Source: CAINVV01 sp963663005 (GTDB lineage Bacteria; Bacteroidota; Bacteroidia; Bacteroidales; Prolixibacteraceae). From it: a stretch of DNA of 64,000 nt. The notes below the pieces were generated by a model. That model was not told the DNA's origin and ran no database searches. It saw only the letters and a list, made by a program, of their open reading frames with translations. Below, in pieces: positions 43,644 to 52,020 of the stretch (the stretch's first letter is position 1; each line of letters begins with the position of its first letter). The stretch is from NCBI GenBank assembly GCA_963663005.2, contig CAXXHH010000003.1:434001-498000 (forward strand), read 5' to 3'. The position numbers and the translations under genes were made by a program.

Positions 43644-44955
43644 ATTCTTTCATCCACTCTTTTATAGTGCTGATAGCTTTTTGCTTAAGTGGTTCCGGCA
43701 TATTTCCGATGCGACTACGATGGCTACCTCCCGGCTCCACTAATTTTACCACACCCGGATTCTTGTCGGCCGTAGCTGCTGAGGCCGACCACGGATCGAC
43801 TGCTCCATAAATCAACAGGACTTTAGTCGCCCGCTTTTTAAGGTATTCGTCGGTTGCGATACTCATTTCGGGATTATAGGCAAAAACCTGATCCTTATTC
43901 AGGAAAAGACGTTCAATGTATTTTTCTGTGTTTTTCGTTTCAATGACCTTCCTGAACGGCGCCGTGTCGTAGGCATAATAACCAAGCTGCCGTAGCGCCT
44001 GTACAAAAAACGGAAGATTTGCCTTGCCGCTTTCGATATCAAAATAACTGCAGGAGCTTAGTTTTTGCCAGTGATCAAATATCTCCTTATCAGAAGCAGT
44101 CAACGCAGGAATACTCTTGACCGAACTACCCCATTGCCAGAATGAAAACGAATATTCCAGTACCGAATAATCATAAATCTCCCGTAGCGGCGCCTTGAAA
44201 GTGTAATTTTTATCCTTGCAATATTGTTCAAACAAGGGCATTAACCGATCCTTGCGTTTCAACACCTCCGTCTGAAACTGCCTGACAATCTTACGGTCAT
44301 GCTTTCTTCCCACTTCATATTCGATAAAATGCGGATGCCTGTTCTCCTCCGTGGAAAAATTCAGAGGCGCCACATACGGCACGGAAGCCTCTACATCATC
44401 CGGATAAAGCATGCGATGATAAAGCGTTGTCTCACCACCCTTGCTAATGCCAGTGCTCACCCATTTCCGGTTGTATATTTTTTTGAAAAGCTGCACGACA
44501 TGATGCTGATCGGCTGCAGCATTTTCCACGGTAAGGTCACTCCAATTGATTGAATCCGGCCGAGATTTTCCAAAATAGCGATGCTCCACAAAGAGTTGAT
44601 TTGCCTCCAATATCGGACATAATTCTTCGAGGTACCTCTTCCCCATTGCGTATCCACCGCCATAGCCCTCCGTAACAAAAACGACAGGACGATCAAATGC
44701 AAGGTGAGAAAGCACCACGCGCTGCGGGAAATATCCTCTTTCCGGATGTTTGTGATCAATCGGTTGTTTGACGTTGATCACGAATGCTTCGCTAAAGAAT
44801 GGATTCTGTTCCATCTTCTCAACGGAGATGACATCCGGCAACGCCTGAATCTTTTCCTGAAGCGTCTGCGCAAGAAGTGCAGAGAAAGAGATGAACAGAA
44901 GTAAAAAAATAAAGGAAATTCGCCTAAGCTCAATTTTGTGTTTTGCCTGAATCAT
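43642..44955 (-). CDS. Exported S28/S37-type serine aminopeptidase
   Basis: This 437-residue alpha/beta-hydrolase has a signal peptide (SFIFLLLFISFSALLAQ). The nucleophile elbow GISKGGET puts Ser171 in place, the acid is likely in YGAVDPWSA, and the His is in PGGSHRSRIGN. The VEHRYFGKSRP motif and helical lid agree with the S28/S37 (prolyl or tripeptidyl aminopeptidase) families used by Bacteroidota to degrade peptides. Substrate specificity is not readable. It is convergent to ovoA and shares its terminator. Confidence 0.85.
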   Translation of the reverse strand: MIQAKHKIELRRISFIFLLLFISFSALLAQTLQEKIQALPDVISVEKMEQNPFFSEAFVINVKQPIDHKHPERGYFPQRVVLSHLAFDRPVVFVTEGYGGGYAMGKRYLEELCPILEANQLFVEHRYFGKSRPDSINWSDLTVENAAADQHHVVQLFKKIYNRKWVSTGISKGGETTLYHRMLYPDDVEASVPYVAPLNFSTEENRHPHFIEYEVGRKHDRKIVRQFQTEVLKRKDRLMPLFEQYCKDKNYTFKAPLREIYDYSVLEYSFSFWQWGSSVKSIPALTASDKEIFDHWQKLSSCSYFDIESGKANLPFFVQALRQLGYYAYDTAPFRKVIETKNTEKYIERLFLNKDQVFAYNPEMSIATDEYLKKRATKVLLIYGAVDPWSASAATADKNPGVVKLVEPGGSHRSRIGNMPEPLKQKAISTIKEWMKE

Positions 44956-44957
44956 TA

Positions 44958-45014
44958 TAGAAAATTTTGGATTTTAGATTTTCACTCTTCTCTTCTCTTC
45001 TCACTATTCACTTC
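44958..45014. repeat. AT-rich intergenic word repeat (TTTTGGATTTT / CACTCTTC family)
   Basis: The spacer between the peptidase start and the DUF493 stop carries TTTTGGATTTTAGATTTTCACTC then CTTCTCTTCTCTTCTCAC, echoing 16320-16347 and 11036-11060. No open frame of its own is present. Confidence 0.5.
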
Positions 45015-45016
45015 TT

Positions 45017-45286
45017 TCAGAGTGATATTACTCCCTCTATTTCTTTTGCCAGCTGGTAGATGGCCAGTACCTCGTCAGGATTTTGCATCTCCTGTTTGCA
45101 GGATAGGGAGATAAACCGAATGTCTTTGGAAGTTCGGTAGGTTATATTTTCTTCCAGCTTGAAAAGCCTTCTTACCTGATCCAACTTCTCTTTATCATTG
45201 GGAACGATAAACTTAAAAAAATAGATCCCGGGCCACTTTTGTTGCGCCCACAGGATGCTTTTGGCATCTTCTACAGCTTTATTCAT
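45017..45286 (-). CDS. DUF493 family protein (YbeD-like)
   Basis: This 89-residue cytoplasmic protein fits the small ferredoxin-like alpha/beta fold of DUF493: YFFKFIVPNDKEKLDQV, then ITYRTSKDIRFISLSC, then DEVLAIYQLAKEIEGVISL at the end. These are the family's conserved strand-helix-strand pieces. The family is linked to lipoate metabolism in E. coli only by gene neighbourhood; there is no lipoate gene here. It may share a transcript with the downstream peptidase gene. Confidence 0.85.
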   Translation of the reverse strand: MNKAVEDAKSILWAQQKWPGIYFFKFIVPNDKEKLDQVRRLFKLEENITYRTSKDIRFISLSCKQEMQNPDEVLAIYQLAKEIEGVISL

Positions 45287-45342
45287 AAAAGTATCTTATC
45301 GGCAATTATACTGACTTGCCTCCTAATTGTTCCATTTCCACA

Positions 45343-46647
45343 TTACCAGATCATCTCCACAAACCCCTTCGTTCGTCGTCGTACTCCATCTCTTCCCTTT
45401 GCGTCAACAACATAGAAATAGACGCCGGGGGAACACAAATTACCGTTTACCCGGCCGTCCCACGCGGCAATCTCAGAATCTGCAGGCAAATAATAGCTGC
45501 TTGAGAATTGATGCACTACTTTACCCCAACGATTTAGCACCGTGAAAGTTAAAGACTCCAGCGATCTGGTTTTGATGATCAGCTTATCATTGACACCATC
45601 CCCGTTAGGTGTGAAAACCGGAGCAACTTTCACCAGCGAAGTATCCACAATAATGTAATCAGGCAAGTAAAATGTATCCCGGCAAGTGAGACCCTGCACA
45701 GTTTTGGCAGCAATCAGCTTCACTTTATATTTACCCGAATTCTCATAGGTAAACAACGGGTTGATATCGAACATAGTGGTGAGAAATGAATCAATCTGAG
45801 CGGTTCCTCCGCCCATAGATTCCAGTACCGTCTTGTCCTTAAACAGGTACCACTCATATTTTTCGGAATCGCTATTCTCACTCAGATTCTGAAAATCGAT
45901 GTTAGCAGGCGCCTGCGGAAAGACATATTGCGGATCATTTTGCTGTGGGATGGTCCAGGTAAATTTTGCAATCGGTATCGGTGAAATGTATGTAACCTCT
46001 GCACTTTTCATGCAACCTGCCCGATCGGTAACCTCCACCCTGTAGACTGTCGTCTTGGATGGCGGCGAGGAGATCGAAGGATTTTGTGCGGAAGCAACCA
46101 ATTGCGTTCCGACGTACCACCGGAATTTGTAATCAGGAGTCAAGGCCACGGATTTGCCGGTAGACAAATCATAATAGAGAAAGTTGGCGCCCGTCACTCC
46201 GGAGGCAAGATTTAAATAGGTACAGGTCGATTGAGCAATTGTCGCCGTTGGCGTTATCCAGCTGTTAATTACCCAGGCCCTGTACTGGTAATTGGTGCCG
46301 CTCTCCGTGAAGGACACGCGGTAACACCCGTCAGTCAGATTTTTTAGTGTGGAAGAAGTACCGGTATCGTTGGAGAAATTCTGAAATTTTACCGTAACCG
46401 GATCGAATTTCTCCCAAAGAAATGTAACCGATGAACCCGAGGACTGAGCAGTCAGGGAAGCAGTGGCAACACCTTCCTGGGTACAGAAAAAAAAGATCGG
46501 ATCCTTGCCGGGAAAAGTTGGGTAGGCTGTATTCTCTCTGAAATTAGCATTCACCGATGCAAGCGATTGAGCACGAAGCTTTCCTGTCAGGAAGCTCCCT
46601 AAAACCAGCAATAAAACGGTAAGAATATGTTTTGGGCTACTCAGCAT
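45343..46647 (-). CDS. Type IX secretion cargo with gliding-motility-type C-terminal (type B) sorting domain
   Basis: This 434-residue protein has a signal peptide (HILTVLLLVLGSFLTG). Two or three Ig/PKD-like beta domains follow (CTYLNLASG, VYRVEVTDRAGC, YKVKLIAAKTV). The last 85 residues are a CHU_C/type B sorting domain, with FTPNGDGVND near residue 345 and LTFTVLNRWGKVVHQ, AWDGRVNG and SPGVYFYVVDAKG. It is predicted to cross the outer membrane by the type IX system and remain surface-bound or released. This shows that the organism has a type IX system, whose core genes are outside the window. Confidence 0.92.
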   Translation of the reverse strand: MLSSPKHILTVLLLVLGSFLTGKLRAQSLASVNANFRENTAYPTFPGKDPIFFFCTQEGVATASLTAQSSGSSVTFLWEKFDPVTVKFQNFSNDTGTSSTLKNLTDGCYRVSFTESGTNYQYRAWVINSWITPTATIAQSTCTYLNLASGVTGANFLYYDLSTGKSVALTPDYKFRWYVGTQLVASAQNPSISSPPSKTTVYRVEVTDRAGCMKSAEVTYISPIPIAKFTWTIPQQNDPQYVFPQAPANIDFQNLSENSDSEKYEWYLFKDKTVLESMGGGTAQIDSFLTTMFDINPLFTYENSGKYKVKLIAAKTVQGLTCRDTFYLPDYIIVDTSLVKVAPVFTPNGDGVNDKLIIKTRSLESLTFTVLNRWGKVVHQFSSSYYLPADSEIAAWDGRVNGNLCSPGVYFYVVDAKGRDGVRRRTKGFVEMIW

Positions 46648-46895
46648 GAAGGGTATGAGTTAATGCTACCAGCCTACAAATTTAAACAACTATCCAACCT
46701 GACAAAGAATTTATTTTATCGATTTAGTAAGTGACTTTTCTAGACTCGCGACTTTCAAGTTAATAACTTTTCACGACTCCCCCCGCTGGCACAGATCTGC
46801 AATCCATGCGATTGACAATTGATAGGGGATAAATGATACTCCCTCCCCCAGAGAATAAATTAGCGACTTCCTGCCAAAAGATTCTCCAAGGGACT
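46648..46895. other. Divergent spacer, no gene seen
   Basis: The space between the type IX cargo gene and the helicase gene holds no convincing frame, tRNA or structured RNA. It contains AT-rich sequence, a C-rich patch (46789-46795, again near 46845-46850) and, at its right end, the helicase promoter. Confidence 0.5.
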
Positions 46896-46903
46896 TATCT
46901 TTG
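46896..46903 (+). promoter_or_regulatory. -7 element for the UvrD/PcrA helicase gene
   Basis: TATCTTTG followed by GC is a full -7 match. It overlaps the TTG at 46901 that opens the longest frame, which therefore cannot be the translation start. Confidence 0.6.
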
Positions 46904-46933
46904 CGGCAGCACCAATTCAAAAATACATCGATT

Positions 46934-49252
46934 TTGGCTAATTATCTCGAAGAACTGAATGAGGCTCAACGGCTTGCTGTTATAAATTACGAAGGCCCCT
47001 CGCTGATTATTGCAGGAGCAGGATCCGGAAAAACACGGGTACTGACCTATCGCATCGCCCATTTGCTGAAGAATGGGGTTCCTCCATCCTCAATCCTCGC
47101 ATTGACATTCACGAATAAAGCAGCCCGGGAAATGAAGGAACGGATTGCTGGAGTTGTTGGTCATTCAGTTGCCAGATACTTGTGGATGGGTACTTTCCAT
47201 TCCATTTTCTCACGAATTCTACGCGCAGAATCGGCTCTTCTCGATTATCCTTCCACCTTTACCATTTACGACACCCAGGATTCCAAGAGTCTGCTTAGAA
47301 CCATTATAAAAGGGCTGAATCTCGAGGAAAATACCTATAAACCCTCAACAATTTTGGGTCGCATTTCTGCGGCCAAGAATAATCTCGTTCTGCCATCCGG
47401 CTACAAACAAAACGAGGCAATCCGGGAAGCCGATCAGGCAGCCAGGATTCCACGCACCGGAGAGATTTACGAAGAATATTCCAGACGCTGCAAAAATGCC
47501 GGAGCGATGGATTTTGATGATCTTCTGCTGTTGACTAACGTTCTCTTCAGGCGATTTCCCGAAACATTATTGAGATACCAGCAGCTTTTCAAGTATATCC
47601 TCGTCGACGAGTACCAGGACACCAATTTTTCGCAGTATCTGATTGTCAAAAAATTGGCCGAATTGCACAATAATCTCAGCGTGGTTGGCGATGATGCACA
47701 AAGTATCTATTCCTTCCGGGGAGCACGCATCGAAAATATTCTGAATTTTAAGAACGACTATCCCAATTTCAAAGTTTATAAGCTCGAACAAAACTACCGG
47801 TCTACCCAAACCATCGTTAATGCCGCCAACAGCATCATCGCCAAAAATAAAAATCAACTGCAAAAGACGGTTTTCAGCGAAAATGATTCCGGCGCAAAAA
47901 TTAAGGTTCTCAATGCCTTGAACGATCAGGAGGAAGGTTTTCTGGTTGTAAACGAGATTTTTCAAAAACGGATGGCTGAACACGATAGTTATTCCGACTT
48001 TGCCATTTTGTACCGCACAAATGCCCAATCGAGGGTCTTTGAAGAGGTACTGAGGAAACGTAATATCCCCTATAAAATCTACGGCGGATTGTCCTTCTAC
48101 CAACGCAAGGAGATAAAAGACCTTCTCGCCTATTTCCGACTGGTAATCAATCAGAAGGACGACGAATCATTCAAAAGAGTGATCAATTTCCCGGCCAGAG
48201 GAATTGGAGCAACTTCCATCGGCAGAATTGAGGAATTCGCCTCAAAAAATGACACCAGCATGTTTACAGTCTCCTCCGACCCGACGATGTTACATCAGTC
48301 AGGATTAAACGGTGGCTCGGCGAAGAAAGTGACCGATTTTTCAGATCTGATCCTGAAATTTTCGGATCAGGCAGGCACCATGGAGGCCTACGAACTGGCA
48401 AACAGAATAGCCTCCGAAACGGGCATTCTTTCCGAGCTTTATCAGGATAAATCGCCCGAAAACATTAGCCGGTACGACAATACACAGGAGTTATTGAATG
48501 CAATCCAACAATATACAATCGAAGCAATTGAGGAGGGTCGTCCGACCAATCTGTCAAGCTTCATGGAAGAAGTTTCGTTGCTGACGGATCAGGATAACGA
48601 GAAAACGGAAGACTTTGACAAAGTTACTCTTATGACTGTACACTCCTCCAAAGGACTGGAGTTCAACAACGTTTTCGTAGTTGGTCTGGAGGAGAACCTC
48701 TTCCCTTCTGGCTTTACCGGAACTCTCACTCTTTCTGAGCTGGAGGAGGAACGAAGGCTATTTTACGTTGCTCTTACCCGATCGAAGCACCAGGCCTTTC
48801 TTTCATTTGCGCAGCAACGCTTCAAATGGGGAAAGACGGAATTTTGTCATCCCAGCCGTTTCATTGGAGAAATTGACCCTCAATATCTTGATGTTCAAAG
48901 TAGCCGGTTTTTTCAGCACCATGTCTCAAATGACACCTCCTATTCGCAGGGAGGCTATCAGAAAAATGCCTTTGCCCAGGGAGAAAGAAGTGCCTTCACC
49001 CCACCAAAATCGAATTCGACGCTGGGTCCCAATTACAGAAAGGGAAGCGACAATGCAGCCTCCGAGCCATTCGACGCGGATGATCCGAATTCTCTTCAGG
49101 TGGGAATGTTTGTGGAGCATCAGCGGTTCGGCAGAGGGAAAATTGTGGATCTCGAAGGACTGATGCCGGAGAAAAAGGCCAAAGTCTTCTTCGCAAATGC
49201 CGGGGAAAAACAACTTCTCCTCAAATTCGCCAAATTAAAAATTGTAGATTAA
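46934..49252 (+). CDS. pcrA: UvrD/PcrA-type superfamily 1 DNA helicase
   Basis: I start at the TTG 46934 (772 residues), because the frame's first TTG (46901) lies inside the -7 element and no ATG exists between them. This gives MANYLEELNEAQRLAV, the usual UvrD/PcrA beginning. The motifs are AGAGSGKTRVLT (Walker A), FTNKAAREMKERI, DEYQDTN (Walker B), GDDAQSIYSFRGA, QNYRST, VTLMTVHSSKGLEF and YVALTRSK. The last about 110 residues form a low-complexity Gly/Ser/Asn linker and a Tudor-like PcrA C-terminal domain (VGMFVEHQRFGRGKIVDLEG). It unwinds DNA in repair and replication. Confidence 0.94.
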   Translation: MANYLEELNEAQRLAVINYEGPSLIIAGAGSGKTRVLTYRIAHLLKNGVPPSSILALTFTNKAAREMKERIAGVVGHSVARYLWMGTFHSIFSRILRAESALLDYPSTFTIYDTQDSKSLLRTIIKGLNLEENTYKPSTILGRISAAKNNLVLPSGYKQNEAIREADQAARIPRTGEIYEEYSRRCKNAGAMDFDDLLLLTNVLFRRFPETLLRYQQLFKYILVDEYQDTNFSQYLIVKKLAELHNNLSVVGDDAQSIYSFRGARIENILNFKNDYPNFKVYKLEQNYRSTQTIVNAANSIIAKNKNQLQKTVFSENDSGAKIKVLNALNDQEEGFLVVNEIFQKRMAEHDSYSDFAILYRTNAQSRVFEEVLRKRNIPYKIYGGLSFYQRKEIKDLLAYFRLVINQKDDESFKRVINFPARGIGATSIGRIEEFASKNDTSMFTVSSDPTMLHQSGLNGGSAKKVTDFSDLILKFSDQAGTMEAYELANRIASETGILSELYQDKSPENISRYDNTQELLNAIQQYTIEAIEEGRPTNLSSFMEEVSLLTDQDNEKTEDFDKVTLMTVHSSKGLEFNNVFVVGLEENLFPSGFTGTLTLSELEEERRLFYVALTRSKHQAFLSFAQQRFKWGKTEFCHPSRFIGEIDPQYLDVQSSRFFQHHVSNDTSYSQGGYQKNAFAQGERSAFTPPKSNSTLGPNYRKGSDNAASEPFDADDPNSLQVGMFVEHQRFGRGKIVDLEGLMPEKKAKVFFANAGEKQLLLKFAKLKIVD

Positions 49253-49280
49253 GAGGCTGCTGTTTTAACGGCTAATTGTG

Positions 49281-49288
49281 TAACTTTG
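49281..49288 (+). promoter_or_regulatory. -7 element for DUF4290-murA
   Basis: TAACTTTG followed by CG matches TAnnTTTG, 48 bases before the DUF4290 ATG. No good -33 word is seen. Confidence 0.5.
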
Positions 49289-49336
49289 CGCCATAGTTTA
49301 TTCATTGCCTCTTTAGGCATTTAACTAAAATTAAAG

Positions 49337-49951
49337 ATGTTAAAAGATTACAACACCCAACGAACCAAGATGAAACTCCCGGAATACGGGAGAGCACTTC
49401 ACAAAATGGTCGAACATGTTCTAACAATCGAGGACCGCGAGGAGCGTAACCTGGCCGTAAAATCGATCATTGATATCATGGGTATGATGTATCCTTATCT
49501 GCGCGACATCAATGATTTTAAGCACAAACTGTGGGATCACATCGCTATCATGTCTGATTTTAAATTAGATATCGACTACCCGTATGATCCGCCTGTTCCT
49601 GAAACTTTTACAGAAAAACCAAAGCATATTCCATACAACCAGTCGGACATCAGATACCGGCACTATGGGAAAATTGTTGAACAGCTGATTGAAAACATCT
49701 CCAAAATGGAGGATGAGAGTCCGATTAAATCCCTGAATACGGAGCAATTAGCCAACCAGATGAAAAAGTCTTACCTGACATGGAACAAAGACATGGTGGA
49801 AGATGAAAAGATTCTGGACGATTTGAGAATTATGTCCAAAGGCAGACTTCAGTTAAGAGAGGATATTCATTTGCAGGAAGTTACAGATATCATAAAGATA
49901 CAAAAGAAGAAGGCAAAGGTCGGCACCAGTTCAAACAGAAAACATAAATAG
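49337..49951 (+). CDS. DUF4290 family protein
   Basis: This 204-residue soluble protein matches the Bacteroidota family DUF4290: the N-terminal MLKDYNTQRTKMKLPEYGRA, IEDREERN and MYPYLRDINDFKHKLWDHI are its recurring features. It is predicted to be helical, with a basic C-terminal tail (KKKAKVGTSSNRKHK) that could bind nucleic acid. The gene lies 14 bases before murA and likely shares its message, a pairing I recall as common in the phylum. Function is unknown. Confidence 0.88.
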   Translation: MLKDYNTQRTKMKLPEYGRALHKMVEHVLTIEDREERNLAVKSIIDIMGMMYPYLRDINDFKHKLWDHIAIMSDFKLDIDYPYDPPVPETFTEKPKHIPYNQSDIRYRHYGKIVEQLIENISKMEDESPIKSLNTEQLANQMKKSYLTWNKDMVEDEKILDDLRIMSKGRLQLREDIHLQEVTDIIKIQKKKAKVGTSSNRKHK

Positions 49952-49965
49952 AACCTTTCAGGGTC

Positions 49966-51270
49966 ATGGCACGATTTATCATTGAAGGGGGAGTATCCCT
50001 GGCGGGTGAGTTGGTACCACAGGGCGCCAAGAACGAAGCGCTTCAGGTAATTTGTGCAACACTCCTCACCTCAAAGCCTGTCACCCTTTCCAATATCCCC
50101 GAAATCAGCGATGTAATCAAATTGATTGACATGCTGAAAAATCTTGGGGTTGAAGTCAACCGCATCGAAAAGGGCAGCTATACCTTTTGTGCAGAAAATG
50201 TTGACGTTGATTTTCTCACCTCTCCCCTCTTTTTTCAGCAGGCATCCGCCTTGCGCGGGTCAATCATGATTATTGGTCCGATGCTGGCAAGATTTGGAAA
50301 AGGAACAATTCCGCAACCTGGTGGCGACAAGATCGGAAGACGCCGGCTGGACACTCATTTTCGCGGATTTGAATCGCTGGGGGCAAAATTTATTTTTGAT
50401 GCCGAATTGGCTCTCTTTCGCGTAGAAGCAGAAAAACTTACAGGTGCATATATTTTACTCGACGAAGCTTCCGTTACCGGAACCGCCAATCTGATAATGG
50501 CCGCTGTTATGGCGGAAGGCACAACAACAATCTACAATGCTGCCTGCGAACCGTATGTTCAGCAGTTATGCAGGATGCTGATCAGTATGGGAGCCAAAAT
50601 TGACGGAGTAGGCTCCAATCTCCTTTCCATCCGCGGCGTAACATCGCTGGGTGGTTGCAACCACCGACTACTCCCCGACATGATTGAGGTGGGCAGTTTT
50701 ATTGGTTTAGCTGCGATGACATCATCCGATCTGCTGATAAAAAACGTGTCATACGATCAACTTGGCATTATCCCGGATTCCTTCCGAAAAATGGGTATTA
50801 ACGTACTCAAAATCGGAGATGATATCCGGATTCCGGTACAGGATCATTACGAAATTGAATCATTCATTGATGGCTCTATCATGACCATTGCCGATGCTCC
50901 CTGGCCGGGCTTAACTCCCGACTTGCTAAGTATTTTTCTGGTAATTGCAACCCAAGCCAGAGGCAGTGTGCTCATACACCAGAAGATGTTCGAAAGCAGA
51001 TTGTTTTTCGTGGACAGATTGATCGATATGGGATCCAAAATTATACTCTGCGACCCGCACCGTGCCACCGTAATTGGTCTCGACCGGGCACATCCACTCA
51101 GAGGAACACGCATGACCTCTCCCGATATCCGCGCAGGCGTTGCCCTGCTGATTGCGGCGCTTTCCGCCAAAGGCGTATCGATTATTGACAACATCGACCA
51201 GATCGACCGCGGCTATGAAAATATTGATGTCCGGCTTAATGCCATCGGGGCAAAAATCAAACGGGAATAA
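49966..51270 (+). CDS. murA: UDP-N-acetylglucosamine 1-carboxyvinyltransferase (MurA), Cys-to-Asp active-site form
   Basis: MurA transfers enolpyruvate to UDP-GlcNAc, the first committed step of peptidoglycan synthesis. The 434-residue EPSP-synthase fold is complete, with QGAKNEALQ and RGSIMIIGPMLARFG in domain one and DIRAGVALLIAALSA near the end. The catalytic loop reads PGGDKIGRRRLDTHF; in E. coli the aligned loop is PGGCTIGARPVDLHI, so Asp121 stands where Cys115, the fosfomycin target, sits. Asp is the natural residue in several fosfomycin-insensitive MurAs. The gene is co-transcribed with DUF4290 and ends at a terminator. Confidence 0.96.
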   Translation: MARFIIEGGVSLAGELVPQGAKNEALQVICATLLTSKPVTLSNIPEISDVIKLIDMLKNLGVEVNRIEKGSYTFCAENVDVDFLTSPLFFQQASALRGSIMIIGPMLARFGKGTIPQPGGDKIGRRRLDTHFRGFESLGAKFIFDAELALFRVEAEKLTGAYILLDEASVTGTANLIMAAVMAEGTTTIYNAACEPYVQQLCRMLISMGAKIDGVGSNLLSIRGVTSLGGCNHRLLPDMIEVGSFIGLAAMTSSDLLIKNVSYDQLGIIPDSFRKMGINVLKIGDDIRIPVQDHYEIESFIDGSIMTIADAPWPGLTPDLLSIFLVIATQARGSVLIHQKMFESRLFFVDRLIDMGSKIILCDPHRATVIGLDRAHPLRGTRMTSPDIRAGVALLIAALSAKGVSIIDNIDQIDRGYENIDVRLNAIGAKIKRE

Positions 51271-51281
51271 ACTGCAAAGTT

Positions 51282-51306
51282 GGGCTGTCAGTTTCAGCCC
51301 TTTTTT
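51282..51306 (+). terminator. Rho-independent terminator after murA
   Basis: GGGCTG (51282-51287) pairs with CAGCCC (51295-51300) around a 7-base loop; six Ts follow. Confidence 0.85.
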
Positions 51307-51378
51307 GTGTCAAAATGTCCGAATACGGGCGGATGGCAAGCTATTTGAAGAATAAGAAAAGTTTTGAATTTTGAATTT

Positions 51379-51987
51379 ATGATGACAAAGAAGAAAGACG
51401 ACCACAAGAAAAATAGCAAGGAGAATTTGAATCATGACGATTTGAAAGCAAATTCTGTTGCACCAGATAACAGTCAGGCAGCACCGGAAGAAGGTGAACC
51501 GATTCCGGTAATTTTTGATAAAGAAGCCGAGCTCGAACATAAAATTTCCGAACTCACGGCGAAGGTTGCCGACTCTGCTGATAAATATCTTCGCCTTTCG
51601 GCGGAATTCGATAATTTCCGCAAACGTACGTTGAAGGAAAAGATGGATTTGATGAAGAGTGCATCAGAATCTGTAATGGTGAATTTTTTGCCGGTAATTG
51701 ACGACGTCGAGCGTGCAATGAGCGCCATCGAAATTTCAGACAACCTCGAGACAACAAAAGAAGGCATTAGTCTGATTTACAATAAATTCAAAGACTTCAC
51801 TAAGCAAAATGGCGTCGTCGAGATGGAGGCATTCGGATTGGTTTTAGATACCGACCATCACGAGGCGATTACGAAAATCCCGGCTCCTTCAGAAGAATTA
51901 AAAGGAAAAATCGTTGATGTTGTTCAGAAGGGTTACCTATTGAACGACAAGGTAATACGTTTTGCAAAAGTCGTGATTGGCGAATAA
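51379..51987 (+). CDS. grpE: GrpE nucleotide exchange factor
   Basis: This co-chaperone releases ADP from DnaK. I start at ATG 51379 (202 residues; the next codon, ATG 51382, is equally possible), as the upstream frame to 51364 adds only five residues without support. An acidic and polar N-terminal tail leads to a long coiled coil (LEHKISELTAKVADSADKYL), then FDNFRKRT and the C-terminal beta domain with DTDHHEAITKI and VIRFAKVVIGE. DnaJ follows after 33 bases; dnaK is not in the window. No CIRCE-like inverted repeat is seen upstream. Confidence 0.96.
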   Translation: MMTKKKDDHKKNSKENLNHDDLKANSVAPDNSQAAPEEGEPIPVIFDKEAELEHKISELTAKVADSADKYLRLSAEFDNFRKRTLKEKMDLMKSASESVMVNFLPVIDDVERAMSAIEISDNLETTKEGISLIYNKFKDFTKQNGVVEMEAFGLVLDTDHHEAITKIPAPSEELKGKIVDVVQKGYLLNDKVIRFAKVVIGE

Positions 51988-52020
51988 TTAGTCCACTTCG
52001 AAACCCAATAAAAAGAAAAG

